The notes beneath the pieces were generated by a model, which saw only the letters and a list, made by a program, of their open reading frames with translations, was not told the DNA's origin and made no database searches. The position numbers and the translations under genes are program-made. Shown here piece after piece: positions 1 through 15,398 of a stretch of 64,000 bases of DNA. Position 1 is the stretch's first letter. Each line of letters starts with the position of its first letter. Source of the DNA: Acholoe squamosa (taxonomy: Eukaryota > Annelida > Polychaeta > Phyllodocida > Polynoidae); the NCBI GenBank assembly GCA_949317995.1, contig OX439044.1, forward strand, positions 27,662,733 through 27,726,732. Reading direction: 5' to 3'.

Positions 1-262
1 TTTTTTCAAAGGTTAGATTGGAAATAGTGAATCTACATTTTATTCAGTGCAGATTTAGGCAGAATCAGGGTGTTTTTACGCGATAGTCCAGTGCTCAAAA
101 TTTTCGTGGTCAATTCATATTTTAAGTCAGCCTATATTATGAAGGAAAGATGTATCTATTAATTCTGGGGTGATTTTTAGAAAATGAACATGTTCCAATG
201 GGTGCTATCGCGTTTCGCGCTACATTAAATTATAGTGCGGAACCAATTCCTTCTGTGAGACC

Positions 263-1177
263 TAAAGCATACATGGGGGATTAGCATGAAGAAGGAAAAA
301 ACCCTTCAAATCAGTTCTTTTCTATATTAATTATTTAGAGAAGGATTGGTTTTGCCAAATTCTATGGAAAATATGTTCATAGGTCTCTAAAATGTGTCCA
401 AAATCAAGGAAAAATCATGTTTATATTGCTGTCGGAGTGGTCTGCAGGCCGCGCTGCAGGTTCATTTCAGTCTAGGCCCACTGGCATGGTGCAGATTATT
501 TTGATAGGCCCGATTTATTTTTTACCTTATTCTTAACAGGGTATGCATATCATATCTGTGTAGTATTGGCCACTTGCAGCTAGTCTAGGTAGTACAGAGA
601 GGGGTTATTTTTGCGCTTTGACATATCATCTGTATTAGTTAAGTTAGGCACTGACACCGCAAATGGTATATCTACCGCTTCAAGGAAACTATCCAGGGTA
701 TAATATTTTGGGACATTTCTTTGAAATCATCTAGAAATGTAGTATTGTATAACCCAGTATCCATGTTATGTACTCTCACAAATCTTCCCAGGCATGGCAT
801 GTGAATATTGTGTACTTTTTGCAGTGATTTTTATGTATTTTTCTACAATTTTTCATAATTTGTCAATTATATCCACAGTAAACTACAACAAGGACACTTA
901 CACCATATAGAGCAAGATCAAAAGAATATCCATGCCAAATTTGATGGTCCTAGAGGCACTGCTTGTCATGAAAATGACTCAAAGATGAAGAGGGCGGTGT
1001 CCTCGGACAGAGACATAGAAATCAGGCTGATTTTGGGTATAACTTGGCCTGAAAGGCACCCTATATCATGAGATAGAGTGGTCCAAGGAGCATAAAACCT
1101 AGGGGCCTGTGTAAAAACATCTATTGGATTATAAAAATCTCAATTATAGACAAGACATGCACACAGCCCATTAATAG
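263..1177. repeat. Satellite core monomer, 915 bp (representative)
   Basis: This is the first complete copy of the 915-bp core, running from the TA after one inverted-repeat element to the base before the TA that precedes the next. In two places (16314 and 29613) cores follow each other directly with a 915-bp spacing, which shows that 915 bp is a unit in its own right. No coding sequence, tRNA-like box or obvious transposon end was found in it. Confidence 0.85.
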
Positions 1178-1179
1178 TA

Positions 1180-1638
1180 GGTCTCAGTGAAGGAAATCCC
1201 GCAGAAAACCGGAAGTCATATACGATTGTGGTCAGAAGTGAATACTGCAGGCACACTGAATGGTCAATAACCATGTTGAAAATAATGCCAATAAATATAA
1301 AACCACTACACATGTTGTTGAACATTTGCTGCTTTGGATAAAATACCAGGAGGGCATTTCTCAAAGTGCTTACCCATTTTTTCAAAGGTTAGATTGGAAA
1401 TAGTGAATCTACATTTTATTCAGTGCAGATTTAGGCAGAATCAGGGTGTTTTTACGCGATAGTCCAGTGCTCAAAATTTTCGTGGTCAATTCATATTTTA
1501 AGTCAGCCTATATTATGAAGGAAAGATGTATCTATTAATTCTGGGGTGATTTTTAGAAAATGAACATGTTCCAATGGGTGCTATCGCGTTTCGCGCTACA
1601 TTAAATTATAGTGCGGAACCAATTCCTTCTGTGAGACC
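1180..1638. mobile_element. 459-bp TIR element embedded in every 1376-bp satellite unit (representative copy)
   Basis: The segment starts GGTCTCAGTGAAGGAAAT and ends with a sequence whose reverse complement is GGTCTCACAGAAGGAATT, so it has imperfect terminal inverted repeats of about 18 bp. It is flanked by TA on both sides (1178-1179 and 1639-1640). At 16314 and 29613 the same flanks meet with one TA and the 459 bp missing, which is what an unoccupied site looks like. A TA duplication is typical of Tc1/mariner-type and related DNA transposons. No transposase is present, so this is a MITE-like passenger. Superfamily assignment is an inference. The identical element recurs 23 times at 1376-bp spacing, except next to the two empty sites. 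Confidence 0.85.
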
Positions 1639-4600
1639 TAAAGCATACATGGGGGATTAGCATGAAGAAGGAAAAAACCCTTCAAATCAGTTCTTTTCTA
1701 TATTAATTATTTAGAGAAGGATTGGTTTTGCCAAATTCTATGGAAAATATGTTCATAGGTCTCTAAAATGTGTCCAAAATCAAGGAAAAATCATGTTTAT
1801 ATTGCTGTCGGAGTGGTCTGCAGGCCGCGCTGCAGGTTCATTTCAGTCTAGGCCCACTGGCATGGTGCAGATTATTTTGATAGGCCCGATTTATTTTTTA
1901 CCTTATTCTTAACAGGGTATGCATATCATATCTGTGTAGTATTGGCCACTTGCAGCTAGTCTAGGTAGTACAGAGAGGGGTTATTTTTGCGCTTTGACAT
2001 ATCATCTGTATTAGTTAAGTTAGGCACTGACACCGCAAATGGTATATCTACCGCTTCAAGGAAACTATCCAGGGTATAATATTTTGGGACATTTCTTTGA
2101 AATCATCTAGAAATGTAGTATTGTATAACCCAGTATCCATGTTATGTACTCTCACAAATCTTCCCAGGCATGGCATGTGAATATTGTGTACTTTTTGCAG
2201 TGATTTTTATGTATTTTTCTACAATTTTTCATAATTTGTCAATTATATCCACAGTAAACTACAACAAGGACACTTACACCATATAGAGCAAGATCAAAAG
2301 AATATCCATGCCAAATTTGATGGTCCTAGAGGCACTGCTTGTCATGAAAATGACTCAAAGATGAAGAGGGCGGTGTCCTCGGACAGAGACATAGAAATCA
2401 GGCTGATTTTGGGTATAACTTGGCCTGAAAGGCACCCTATATCATGAGATAGAGTGGTCCAAGGAGCATAAAACCTAGGGGCCTGTGTAAAAACATCTAT
2501 TGGATTATAAAAATCTCAATTATAGACAAGACATGCACACAGCCCATTAATAGTAGGTCTCAGTGAAGGAAATCCCGCAGAAAACCGGAAGTCATATACG
2601 ATTGTGGTCAGAAGTGAATACTGCAGGCACACTGAATGGTCAATAACCATGTTGAAAATAATGCCAATAAATATAAAACCACTACACATGTTGTTGAACA
2701 TTTGCTGCTTTGGATAAAATACCAGGAGGGCATTTCTCAAAGTGCTTACCCATTTTTTCAAAGGTTAGATTGGAAATAGTGAATCTACATTTTATTCAGT
2801 GCAGATTTAGGCAGAATCAGGGTGTTTTTACGCGATAGTCCAGTGCTCAAAATTTTCGTGGTCAATTCATATTTTAAGTCAGCCTATATTATGAAGGAAA
2901 GATGTATCTATTAATTCTGGGGTGATTTTTAGAAAATGAACATGTTCCAATGGGTGCTATCGCGTTTCGCGCTACATTAAATTATAGTGCGGAACCAATT
3001 CCTTCTGTGAGACCTAAAGCATACATGGGGGATTAGCATGAAGAAGGAAAAAACCCTTCAAATCAGTTCTTTTCTATATTAATTATTTAGAGAAGGATTG
3101 GTTTTGCCAAATTCTATGGAAAATATGTTCATAGGTCTCTAAAATGTGTCCAAAATCAAGGAAAAATCATGTTTATATTGCTGTCGGAGTGGTCTGCAGG
3201 CCGCGCTGCAGGTTCATTTCAGTCTAGGCCCACTGGCATGGTGCAGATTATTTTGATAGGCCCGATTTATTTTTTACCTTATTCTTAACAGGGTATGCAT
3301 ATCATATCTGTGTAGTATTGGCCACTTGCAGCTAGTCTAGGTAGTACAGAGAGGGGTTATTTTTGCGCTTTGACATATCATCTGTATTAGTTAAGTTAGG
3401 CACTGACACCGCAAATGGTATATCTACCGCTTCAAGGAAACTATCCAGGGTATAATATTTTGGGACATTTCTTTGAAATCATCTAGAAATGTAGTATTGT
3501 ATAACCCAGTATCCATGTTATGTACTCTCACAAATCTTCCCAGGCATGGCATGTGAATATTGTGTACTTTTTGCAGTGATTTTTATGTATTTTTCTACAA
3601 TTTTTCATAATTTGTCAATTATATCCACAGTAAACTACAACAAGGACACTTACACCATATAGAGCAAGATCAAAAGAATATCCATGCCAAATTTGATGGT
3701 CCTAGAGGCACTGCTTGTCATGAAAATGACTCAAAGATGAAGAGGGCGGTGTCCTCGGACAGAGACATAGAAATCAGGCTGATTTTGGGTATAACTTGGC
3801 CTGAAAGGCACCCTATATCATGAGATAGAGTGGTCCAAGGAGCATAAAACCTAGGGGCCTGTGTAAAAACATCTATTGGATTATAAAAATCTCAATTATA
3901 GACAAGACATGCACACAGCCCATTAATAGTAGGTCTCAGTGAAGGAAATCCCGCAGAAAACCGGAAGTCATATACGATTGTGGTCAGAAGTGAATACTGC
4001 AGGCACACTGAATGGTCAATAACCATGTTGAAAATAATGCCAATAAATATAAAACCACTACACATGTTGTTGAACATTTGCTGCTTTGGATAAAATACCA
4101 GGAGGGCATTTCTCAAAGTGCTTACCCATTTTTTCAAAGGTTAGATTGGAAATAGTGAATCTACATTTTATTCAGTGCAGATTTAGGCAGAATCAGGGTG
4201 TTTTTACGCGATAGTCCAGTGCTCAAAATTTTCGTGGTCAATTCATATTTTAAGTCAGCCTATATTATGAAGGAAAGATGTATCTATTAATTCTGGGGTG
4301 ATTTTTAGAAAATGAACATGTTCCAATGGGTGCTATCGCGTTTCGCGCTACATTAAATTATAGTGCGGAACCAATTCCTTCTGTGAGACCTAAAGCATAC
4401 ATGGGGGATTAGCATGAAGAAGGAAAAAACCCTTCAAATCAGTTCTTTTCTATATTAATTATTTAGAGAAGGATTGGTTTTGCCAAATTCTATGGAAAAT
4501 ATGTTCATAGGTCTCTAAAATGTGTCCAAAATCAAGGAAAAATCATGTTTATATTGCTGTCGGAGTGGTCTGCAGGCCGCGCTGCAGGTTCATTTCAGTC

Positions 4601-7600
4601 TAGGCCCACTGGCATGGTGCAGATTATTTTGATAGGCCCGATTTATTTTTTACCTTATTCTTAACAGGGTATGCATATCATATCTGTGTAGTATTGGCCA
4701 CTTGCAGCTAGTCTAGGTAGTACAGAGAGGGGTTATTTTTGCGCTTTGACATATCATCTGTATTAGTTAAGTTAGGCACTGACACCGCAAATGGTATATC
4801 TACCGCTTCAAGGAAACTATCCAGGGTATAATATTTTGGGACATTTCTTTAAAATCATCTAGAAATGTAGTATTGTATAACCCAGTATCCATGTTATGTA
4901 CTCTCACAAATCTTCCCAGGCATGGCATGTGAATATTGTGTACTTTTTGCAGTGATTTTTATGTATTTTTCTACAATTTTTCATAATTTGTCAATTATAT
5001 CCACAGTAAACTACAACAAGGACACTTACACCATATAGAGCAAGATCAAAAGAATATCCATGCCAAATTTGATGGTCCTAGAGGCACTGCTTGTCATGAA
5101 AATGACTCAAAGATGAAGAGGGCGGTGTCCTCGGACAGAGACATAGAAATCAGGCTGATTTTGGGTATAACTTGGCCTGAAAGGCACCCTATATCATGAG
5201 ATAGAGTGGTCCAAGGAGCATAAAACCTAGGGGCCTGTGTAAAAACATCTATTGGATTATAAAAATCTCAATTATAGACAAGACATGCACACAGCCCATT
5301 AATAGTAGGTCTCAGTGAAGGAAATCCCGCAGAAAACCGGAAGTCATATACGATTGTGGTCAGAAGTGAATACTGCAGGCACACTGAATGGTCAATAACC
5401 ATGTTGAAAATAATGCCAATAAATATAAAACCACTACACATGTTGTTGAACATTTGCTGCTTTGGATAAAATACCAGGAGGGCATTTCTCAAAGTGCTTA
5501 CCCATTTTTTCAAAGGTTAGATTGGAAATAGTGAATCTACATTTTATTCAGTGCAGATTTAGGCAGAATCAGGGTGTTTTTACGCGATAGTCCAGTGCTC
5601 AAAATTTTCGTGGTCAATTCATATTTTAAGTCAGCCTATATTATGAAGGAAAGATGTATCTATTAATTCTGGGGTGATTTTTAGAAAATGAACATGTTCC
5701 AATGGGTGCTATCGCGTTTCGCGCTACATTAAATTATAGTGCGGAACCAATTCCTTCTGTGAGACCTAAAGCATACATGGGGGATTAGCATGAAGAAGGA
5801 AAAAACCCTTCAAATCAGTTCTTTTCTATATTAATTATTTAGAGAAGGATTGGTTTTGCCAAATTCTATGGAAAATATGTTCATAGGTCTCTAAAATGTG
5901 TCCAAAATCAAGGAAAAATCATGTTTATATTGCTGTCGGAGTGGTCTGCAGGCCGCGCTGCAGGTTCATTTCAGTCTAGGCCCACTGGCATGGTGCAGAT
6001 TATTTTGATAGGCCCGATTTATTTTTTACCTTATTCTTAACAGGGTATGCATATCATATCTGTGTAGTATTGGCCACTTGCAGCTAGTCTAGGTAGTACA
6101 GAGAGGGGTTATTTTTGCGCTTTGACATATCATCTGTATTAGTTAAGTTAGGCACTGACACCGCAAATGGTATATCTACCGCTTCAAGGAAACTATCCAG
6201 GGTATAATATTTTGGGACATTTCTTTGAAATCATCTAGAAATGTAGTATTGTATAACCCAGTATCCATGTTATGTACTCTCACAAATCTTCCCAGGCATG
6301 GCATGTGAATATTGTGTACTTTTTGCAGTGATTTTTATGTATTTTTCTACAATTTTTCATAATTTGTCAATTATATCCACAGTAAACTACAACAAGGACA
6401 CTTACACCATATAGAGCAAGATCAAAAGAATATCCATGCCAAATTTGATGGTCCTAGAGGCACTGCTTGTCATGAAAATGACTCAAAGATGAAGAGGGCG
6501 GTGTCCTCGGACAGAGACATAGAAATCAGGCTGATTTTGGGTATAACTTGGCCTGAAAGGCACCCTATATCATGAGATAGAGTGGTCCAAGGAGCATAAA
6601 ACCTAGGGGCCTGTGTAAAAACATCTATTGGATTATAAAAATCTCAATTATAGACAAGACATGCACACAGCCCATTAATAGTAGGTCTCAGTGAAGGAAA
6701 TCCCGCAGAAAACCGGAAGTCATATACGATTGTGGTCAGAAGTGAATACTGCAGGCACACTGAATGGTCAATAACCATGTTGAAAATAATGCCAATAAAT
6801 ATAAAACCACTACACATGTTGTTGAACATTTGCTGCTTTGGATAAAATACCAGGAGGGCATTTCTCAAAGTGCTTACCCATTTTTTCAAAGGTTAGATTG
6901 GAAATAGTGAATCTACATTTTATTCAGTGCAGATTTAGGCAGAATCAGGGTGTTTTTACGCGATAGTCCAGTGCTCAAAATTTTCGTGGTCAATTCATAT
7001 TTTAAGTCAGCCTATATTATGAAGGAAAGATGTATCTATTAATTCTGGGGTGATTTTTAGAAAATGAACATGTTCCAATGGGTGCTATCGCGTTTCGCGC
7101 TACATTAAATTATAGTGCGGAACCAATTCCTTCTGTGAGACCTAAAGCATACATGGGGGATTAGCATGAAGAAGGAAAAAACCCTTCAAATCAGTTCTTT
7201 TCTATATTAATTATTTAGAGAAGGATTGGTTTTGCCAAATTCTATGGAAAATATGTTCATAGGTCTCTAAAATGTGTCCAAAATCAAGGAAAAATCATGT
7301 TTATATTGCTGTCGGAGTGGTCTGCAGGCCGCGCTGCAGGTTCATTTCAGTCTAGGCCCACTGGCATGGTGCAGATTATTTTGATAGGCCCGATTTATTT
7401 TTTACCTTATTCTTAACAGGGTATGCATATCATATCTGTGTAGTATTGGCCACTTGCAGCTAGTCTAGGTAGTACAGAGAGGGGTTATTTTTGCGCTTTG
7501 ACATATCATCTGTATTAGTTAAGTTAGGCACTGACACCGCAAATGGTATATCTACCGCTTCAAGGAAACTATCCAGGGTATAATATTTTGGGACATTTCT

Positions 7601-10600
7601 TTGAAATCATCTAGAAATGTAGTATTGTATAACCCAGTATCCATGTTATGTACTCTCACAAATCTTCCCAGGCATGGCATGTGAATATTGTGTACTTTTT
7701 GCAGTGATTTTTATGTATTTTTCTACAATTTTTCATAATTTGTCAATTATATCCACAGTAAACTACAACAAGGACACTTACACCATATAGAGCAAGATCA
7801 AAAGAATATCCATGCCAAATTTGATGGTCCTAGAGGCACTGCTTGTCATGAAAATGACTCAAAGATGAAGAGGGCGGTGTCCTCGGACAGAGACATAGAA
7901 ATCAGGCTGATTTTGGGTATAACTTGGCCTGAAAGGCACCCTATATCATGAGATAGAGTGGTCCAAGGAGCATAAAACCTAGGGGCCTGTGTAAAAACAT
8001 CTATTGGATTATAAAAATCTCAATTATAGACAAGACATGCACACAGCCCATTAATAGTAGGTCTCAGTGAAGGAAATCCCGCAGAAAACCGGAAGTCATA
8101 TACGATTGTGGTCAGAAGTGAATACTGCAGGCACACTGAATGGTCAATAACCATGTTGAAAATAATGCCAATAAATATAAAACCACTACACATGTTGTTG
8201 AACATTTGCTGCTTTGGATAAAATACCAGGAGGGCATTTCTCAAAGTGCTTACCCATTTTTTCAAAGGTTAGATTGGAAATAGTGAATCTACATTTTATT
8301 CAGTGCAGATTTAGGCAGAATCAGGGTGTTTTTACGCGATAGTCCAGTGCTCAAAATTTTCGTGGTCAATTCATATTTTAAGTCAGCCTATATTATGAAG
8401 GAAAGATGTATCTATTAATTCTGGGGTGATTTTTAGAAAATGAACATGTTCCAATGGGTGCTATCGCGTTTCGCGCTACATTAAATTATAGTGCGGAACC
8501 AATTCCTTCTGTGAGACCTAAAGCATACATGGGGGATTAGCATGAAGAAGGAAAAAACCCTTCAAATCAGTTCTTTTCTATATTAATTATTTAGAGAAGG
8601 ATTGGTTTTGCCAAATTCTATGGAAAATATGTTCATAGGTCTCTAAAATGTGTCCAAAATCAAGGAAAAATCATGTTTATATTGCTGTCGGAGTGGTCTG
8701 CAGGCCGCGCTGCAGGTTCATTTCAGTCTAGGCCCACTGGCATGGTGCAGATTATTTTGATAGGCCCGATTTATTTTTTACCTTATTCTTAACAGGGTAT
8801 GCATATCATATCTGTGTAGTATTGGCCACTTGCAGCTAGTCTAGGTAGTACAGAGAGGGGTTATTTTTGCGCTTTGACATATCATCTGTATTAGTTAAGT
8901 TAGGCACTGACACCGCAAATGGTATATCTACCGCTTCAAGGAAACTATCCAGGGTATAATATTTTGGGACATTTCTTTGAAATCATCTAGAAATGTAGTA
9001 TTGTATAACCCAGTATCCATGTTATGTACTCTCACAAATCTTCCCAGGCATGGCATGTGAATATTGTGTACTTTTTGCAGTGATTTTTATGTATTTTTCT
9101 ACAATTTTTCATAATTTGTCAATTATATCCACAGTAAACTACAACAAGGACACTTACACCATATAGAGCAAGATCAAAAGAATATCCATGCCAAATTTGA
9201 TGGTCCTAGAGGCACTGCTTGTCATGAAAATGACTCAAAGATGAAGAGGGCGGTGTCCTCGGACAGAGACATAGAAATCAGGCTGATTTTGGGTATAACT
9301 TGGCCTGAAAGGCACCCTATATCATGAGATAGAGTGGTCCAAGGAGCATAAAACCTAGGGGCCTGTGTAAAAACATCTATTGGATTATAAAAATCTCAAT
9401 TATAGACAAGACATGCACACAGCCCATTAATAGTAGGTCTCAGTGAAGGAAATCCCGCAGAAAACCGGAAGTCATATACGATTGTGGTCAGAAGTGAATA
9501 CTGCAGGCACACTGAATGGTCAATAACCATGTTGAAAATAATGCCAATAAATATAAAACCACTACACATGTTGTTGAACATTTGCTGCTTTGGATAAAAT
9601 ACCAGGAGGGCATTTCTCAAAGTGCTTACCCATTTTTTCAAAGGTTAGATTGGAAATAGTGAATCTACATTTTATTCAGTGCAGATTTAGGCAGAATCAG
9701 GGTGTTTTTACGCGATAGTCCAGTGCTCAAAATTTTCGTGGTCAATTCATATTTTAAGTCAGCCTATATTATGAAGGAAAGATGTATCTATTAATTCTGG
9801 GGTGATTTTTAGAAAATGAACATGTTCCAATGGGTGCTATCGCGTTTCGCGCTACATTAAATTATAGTGCGGAACCAATTCCTTCTGTGAGACCTAAAGC
9901 ATACATGGGGGATTAGCATGAAGAAGGAAAAAACCCTTCAAATCAGTTCTTTTCTATATTAATTATTTAGAGAAGGATTGGTTTTGCCAAATTCTATGGA
10001 AAATATGTTCATAGGTCTCTAAAATGTGTCCAAAATCAAGGAAAAATCATGTTTATATTGCTGTCGGAGTGGTCTGCAGGCCGCGCTGCAGGTTCATTTC
10101 AGTCTAGGCCCACTGGCATGGTGCAGATTATTTTGATAGGCCCGATTTATTTTTTACCTTATTCTTAACAGGGTATGCATATCATATCTGTGTAGTATTG
10201 GCCACTTGCAGCTAGTCTAGGTAGTACAGAGAGGGGTTATTTTTGCGCTTTGACATATCATCTGTATTAGTTAAGTTAGGCACTGACACCGCAAATGGTA
10301 TATCTACCGCTTCAAGGAAACTATCCAGGGTATAATATTTTGGGACATTTCTTTGAAATCATCTAGAAATGTAGTATTGTATAACCCAGTATCCATGTTA
10401 TGTACTCTCACAAATCTTCCCAGGCATGGCATGTGAATATTGTGTACTTTTTGCAGTGATTTTTATGTATTTTTCTACAATTTTTCATAATTTGTCAATT
10501 ATATCCACAGTAAACTACAACAAGGACACTTACACCATATAGAGCAAGATCAAAAGAATATCCATGCCAAATTTGATGGTCCTAGAGGCACTGCTTGTCA

Positions 10601-13600
10601 TGAAAATGACTCAAAGATGAAGAGGGCGGTGTCCTCGGACAGAGACATAGAAATCAGGCTGATTTTGGGTATAACTTGGCCTGAAAGGCACCCTATATCA
10701 TGAGATAGAGTGGTCCAAGGAGCATAAAACCTAGGGGCCTGTGTAAAAACATCTATTGGATTATAAAAATCTCAATTATAGACAAGACATGCACACAGCC
10801 CATTAATAGTAGGTCTCAGTGAAGGAAATCCCGCAGAAAACCGGAAGTCATATACGATTGTGGTCAGAAGTGAATACTGCAGGCACACTGAATGGTCAAT
10901 AACCATGTTGAAAATAATGCCAATAAATATAAAACCACTACACATGTTGTTGAACATTTGCTGCTTTGGATAAAATACCAGGAGGGCATTTCTCAAAGTG
11001 CTTACCCATTTTTTCAAAGGTTAGATTGGAAATAGTGAATCTACATTTTATTCAGTGCAGATTTAGGCAGAATCAGGGTGTTTTTACGCGATAGTCCAGT
11101 GCTCAAAATTTTCGTGGTCAATTCATATTTTAAGTCAGCCTATATTATGAAGGAAAGATGTATCTATTAATTCTGGGGTGATTTTTAGAAAATGAACATG
11201 TTCCAATGGGTGCTATCGCGTTTCGCGCTACATTAAATTATAGTGCGGAACCAATTCCTTCTGTGAGACCTAAAGCATACATGGGGGATTAGCATGAAGA
11301 AGGAAAAAACCCTTCAAATCAGTTCTTTTCTATATTAATTATTTAGAGAAGGATTGGTTTTGCCAAATTCTATGGAAAATATGTTCATAGGTCTCTAAAA
11401 TGTGTCCAAAATCAAGGAAAAATCATGTTTATATTGCTGTCGGAGTGGTCTGCAGGCCGCGCTGCAGGTTCATTTCAGTCTAGGCCCACTGGCATGGTGC
11501 AGATTATTTTGATAGGCCCGATTTATTTTTTACCTTATTCTTAACAGGGTATGCATATCATATCTGTGTAGTATTGGCCACTTGCAGCTAGTCTAGGTAG
11601 TACAGAGAGGGGTTATTTTTGCGCTTTGACATATCATCTGTATTAGTTAAGTTAGGCACTGACACCGCAAATGGTATATCTACCGCTTCAAGGAAACTAT
11701 CCAGGGTATAATATTTTGGGACATTTCTTTGAAATCATCTAGAAATGTAGTATTGTATAACCCAGTATCCATGTTATGTACTCTCACAAATCTTCCCAGG
11801 CATGGCATGTGAATATTGTGTACTTTTTGCAGTGATCTTTATGTATTTTTCTACAATTTTTCATAATTTGTCAATTATATCCACAGTAAACTACAACAAG
11901 GACACTTACACCATATAGAGCAAGATCAAAAGAATATCCATGCCAAATTTGATGGTCCTAGAGGCACTGCTTGTCATGAAAATGACTCAAAGATGAAGAG
12001 GGCGGTGTCCTCGGACAGAGACATAGAAATCAGGCTGATTTTGGGTATAACTTGGCCTGAAAGGCACCCTATATCATGAGATAGAGTGGTCCAAGGAGCA
12101 TAAAACCTAGGGGCCTGTGTAAAAACATCTATTGGATTATAAAAATCTCAATTATAGACAAGACATGCACACAGCCCATTAATAGTAGGTCTCAGTGAAG
12201 GAAATCCCGCAGAAAACCGGAAGTCATATACGATTGTGGTCAGAAGTGAATACTGCAGGCACACTGAATGGTCAATAACCATGTTGAAAATAATGCCAAT
12301 AAATATAAAACCACTACACATGTTGTTGAACATTTGCTGCTTTGGATAAAATACCAGGAGGGCATTTCTCAAAGTGCTTACCCATTTTTTCAAAGGTTAG
12401 ATTGGAAATAGTGAATCTACATTTTATTCAGTGCAGATTTAGGCAGAATCAGGGTGTTTTTACGCGATAGTCCAGTGCTCAAAATTTTCGTGGTCAATTC
12501 ATATTTTAAGTCAGCCTATATTATGAAGGAAAGATGTATCTATTAATTCTGGGGTGATTTTTAGAAAATGAACATGTTCCAATGGGTGCTATCGCGTTTC
12601 GCGCTACATTAAATTATAGTGCGGAACCAATTCCTTCTGTGAGACCTAAAGCATACATGGGGGATTAGCATGAAGAAGGAAAAAACCCTTCAAATCAGTT
12701 CTTTTCTATATTAATTATTTAGAGAAGGATTGGTTTTGCCAAATTCTATGGAAAATATGTTCATAGGTCTCTAAAATGTGTCCAAAATCAAGGAAAAATC
12801 ATGTTTATATTGCTGTCGGAGTGGTCTGCAGGCCGCGCTGCAGGTTCATTTCAGTCTAGGCCCACTGGCATGGTGCAGATTATTTTGATAGGCCCGATTT
12901 ATTTTTTACCTTATTCTTAACAGGGTATGCATATCATATCTGTGTAGTATTGGCCACTTGCAGCTAGTCTAGGTAGTACAGAGAGGGGTTATTTTTGCGC
13001 TTTGACATATCATCTGTATTAGTTAAGTTAGGCACTGACACCGCAAATGGTATATCTACCGCTTCAAGGAAACTATCCAGGGTATAATATTTTGGGACAT
13101 TTCTTTGAAATCATCTAGAAATGTAGTATTGTATAACCCAGTATCCATGTTATGTACTCTCACAAATCTTCCCAGGCATGGCATGTGAATATTGTGTACT
13201 TTTTGCAGTGATTTTTATGTATTTTTCTACAATTTTTCATAATTTGTCAATTATATCCACAGTAAACTACAACAAGGACACTTACACCATATAGAGCAAG
13301 ATCAAAAGAATATCCATGCCAAATTTGATGGTCCTAGAGGCACTGCTTGTCATGAAAATGACTCAAAGATGAAGAGGGCGGTGTCCTCGGACAGAGACAT
13401 AGAAATCAGGCTGATTTTGGGTATAACTTGGCCTGAAAGGCACCCTATATCATGAGATAGAGTGGTCCAAGGAGCATAAAACCTAGGGGCCTGTGTAAAA
13501 ACATCTATTGGATTATAAAAATCTCAATTATAGACAAGACATGCACACAGCCCATTAATAGTAGGTCTCAGTGAAGGAAATCCCGCAGAAAACCGGAAGT

Positions 13601-15398
13601 CATATACGATTGTGGTCAGAAGTGAATACTGCAGGCACACTGAATGGTCAATAACCATGTTGAAAATAATGCCAATAAATATAAAACCACTACACATGTT
13701 GTTGAACATTTGCTGCTTTGGATAAAATACCAGGAGGGCATTTCTCAAAGTGCTTACCCATTTTTTCAAAGGTTAGATTGGAAATAGTGAATCTACATTT
13801 TATTCAGTGCAGATTTAGGCAGAATCAGGGTGTTTTTACGCGATAGTCCAGTGCTCAAAATTTTCGTGGTCAATTCATATTTTAAGTCAGCCTATATTAT
13901 GAAGGAAAGATGTATCTATTAATTCTGGGGTGATTTTTAGAAAATGAACATGTTCCAATGGGTGCTATCGCGTTTCGCGCTACATTAAATTATAGTGCGG
14001 AACCAATTCCTTCTGTGAGACCTAAAGCATACATGGGGGATTAGCATGAAGAAGGAAAAAACCCTTCAAATCAGTTCTTTTCTATATTAATTATTTAGAG
14101 AAGGATTGGTTTTGCCAAATTCTATGGAAAATATGTTCATAGGTCTCTAAAATGTGTCCAAAATCAAGGAAAAATCATGTTTATATTGCTGTCGGAGTGG
14201 TCTGCAGGCCGCGCTGCAGGTTCATTTCAGTCTAGGCCCACTGGCATGGTGCAGATTATTTTGATAGGCCCGATTTATTTTTTACCTTATTCTTAACAGG
14301 GTATGCATATCATATCTGTGTAGTATTGGCCACTTGCAGCTAGTCTAGGTAGTACAGAGAGGGGTTATTTTTGCGCTTTGACATATCATCTGTATTAGTT
14401 AAGTTAGGCACTGACACCGCAAATGGTATATCTACCGCTTCAAGGAAACTATCCAGGGTATAATATTTTGGGACATTTCTTTGAAATCATCTAGAAATGT
14501 AGTATTGTATAACCCAGTATCCATGTTATGTACTCTCACAAATCTTCCCAGGCATGGCATGTGAATATTGTGTACTTTTTGCAGTGATCTTTATGTATTT
14601 TTCTACAATTTTTCATAATTTGTCAATTATATCCACAGTAAACTACAACAAGGACACTTACACCATATAGAGCAAGATCAAAAGAATATCCATGCCAAAT
14701 TTGATGGTCCTAGAGGCACTGCTTGTCATGAAAATGACTCAAAGATGAAGAGGGCGGTGTCCTCGGACAGAGACATAGAAATCAGGCTGATTTTGGGTAT
14801 AACTTGGCCTGAAAGGCACCCTATATCATGAGATAGAGTGGTCCAAGGAGCATAAAACCTAGGGGCCTGTGTAAAAACATCTATTGGATTATAAAAATCT
14901 CAATTATAGACAAGACATGCACACAGCCCATTAATAGTAGGTCTCAGTGAAGGAAATCCCGCAGAAAACCGGAAGTCATATACGATTGTGGTCAGAAGTG
15001 AATACTGCAGGCACACTGAATGGTCAATAACCATGTTGAAAATAATGCCAATAAATATAAAACCACTACACATGTTGTTGAACATTTGCTGCTTTGGATA
15101 AAATACCAGGAGGGCATTTCTCAAAGTGCTTACCCATTTTTTCAAAGGTTAGATTGGAAATAGTGAATCTACATTTTATTCAGTGCAGATTTAGGCAGAA
15201 TCAGGGTGTTTTTACGCGATAGTCCAGTGCTCAAAATTTTCGTGGTCAATTCATATTTTAAGTCAGCCTATATTATGAAGGAAAGATGTATCTATTAATT
15301 CTGGGGTGATTTTTAGAAAATGAACATGTTCCAATGGGTGCTATCGCGTTTCGCGCTACATTAAATTATAGTGCGGAACCAATTCCTTCTGTGAGACC

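Noticed and set aside
1140-1385. 81-codon minus-strand open frame repeated in each satellite unit
   Set aside because: It straddles the core/element boundary, has no homology I recognise, and persists only because the units are identical. It is absent at the empty junctions.
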